From Paragonimus skrjabini miyazakii (taxonomy: Eukaryota; Platyhelminthes; Trematoda; Plagiorchiida; Troglotrematidae), in contig JTDE01000459.1 in NCBI GenBank assembly GCA_014338405.1, positions 78,301 to 142,300 on the forward strand: a stretch of 64,000 bases of DNA. The letters run 5' to 3'. Shown piece after piece: positions 63,881 to 64,000 of the stretch. Position 1 is the first letter of the stretch. Every line of letters begins with the position of its first letter. The notes under the pieces are model-generated. The model worked only from the letters and a program-made list of their open reading frames with translations. It was not told the origin of the DNA and ran no database searches. The position numbers were made by a program, and so were the translations under genes.

Positions 63881-64000
63881 TTTCAATATTCGTTGCTGAA
63901 ATGATTGTAGCCAGAAGCCTCATTGAATTTACATTCTACTCAGTTCAATTCAGTTTGTCTTTACATCTATAAACCGTCCAACACAATCTCTAACCGACCG

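Overview
The window looks like animal nuclear DNA from a parasitic flatworm, most likely a digenean trematode. It is AT-rich and gene-poor, with introns of up to 7-8 kb. It is loaded with decayed non-LTR retrotransposons, Penelope-like elements, tRNA-derived SINEs and solo LTRs. The flatworm call rests on repeat content and protein style, so it is an inference.

One host gene is supported. It lies on the minus strand and runs from about 60,890 down to at least 9,736. Twelve exons can be placed with canonical AG/GT borders. All adjacent exon phases agree except at one place, between 56,463 and 49,036, where at least one exon is missing from the reconstruction. The roughly 1,460 residues recovered follow, in order, the second half of telomerase protein component 1 (TEP1): the end of the NACHT region, a helical/winged-helix linker, then a long series of WD40 repeats. 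The N-terminal half (TROVE RNA-binding domain and NACHT P-loop) should lie to the right of the window. The C-terminal end is uncertain, with one weak candidate segment at 7,070-7,412.

Region by region. 1-230: tRNA-derived SINE. 4.2-6.3 kb: degraded plus-strand APE-type non-LTR retrotransposon. 9.7-10.2 kb: last clear WD40 exon. 10.66-11.25 kb: solo LTR of family B with a perfect 6-bp target duplication. 12.6-15.3 kb: longer minus-strand copy of the non-LTR element. 15.51-15.92 kb: solo LTR of family A with a perfect 5-bp duplication. 18.1-33.7 kb: five WD40 exons, a third non-LTR copy, a GC-rich splice-bordered block at 26.0 kb, and an inverted older family-A LTR at 29.9 kb. 36-42.3 kb: two WD40 exons, two decayed Penelope fragments, and a SINE with a SINE-tail hairpin. 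44.3-45.7 kb: Penelope-like RT/GIY-YIG element between nearly identical 150-bp inverted repeats. 46.2-48.2 kb: another family-A LTR and SINE. 48.7-60.9 kb: four TEP1 exons plus a zinc-finger relic, a Penelope tail and a second family-B LTR. 62.6-63.9 kb: 5'-truncated CR1/Jockey-like element.

The main biological content is therefore a flatworm TEP1-like gene whose introns serve as a graveyard for retroelements. No complete functional mobile element, tRNA, rRNA or CRISPR array was found.
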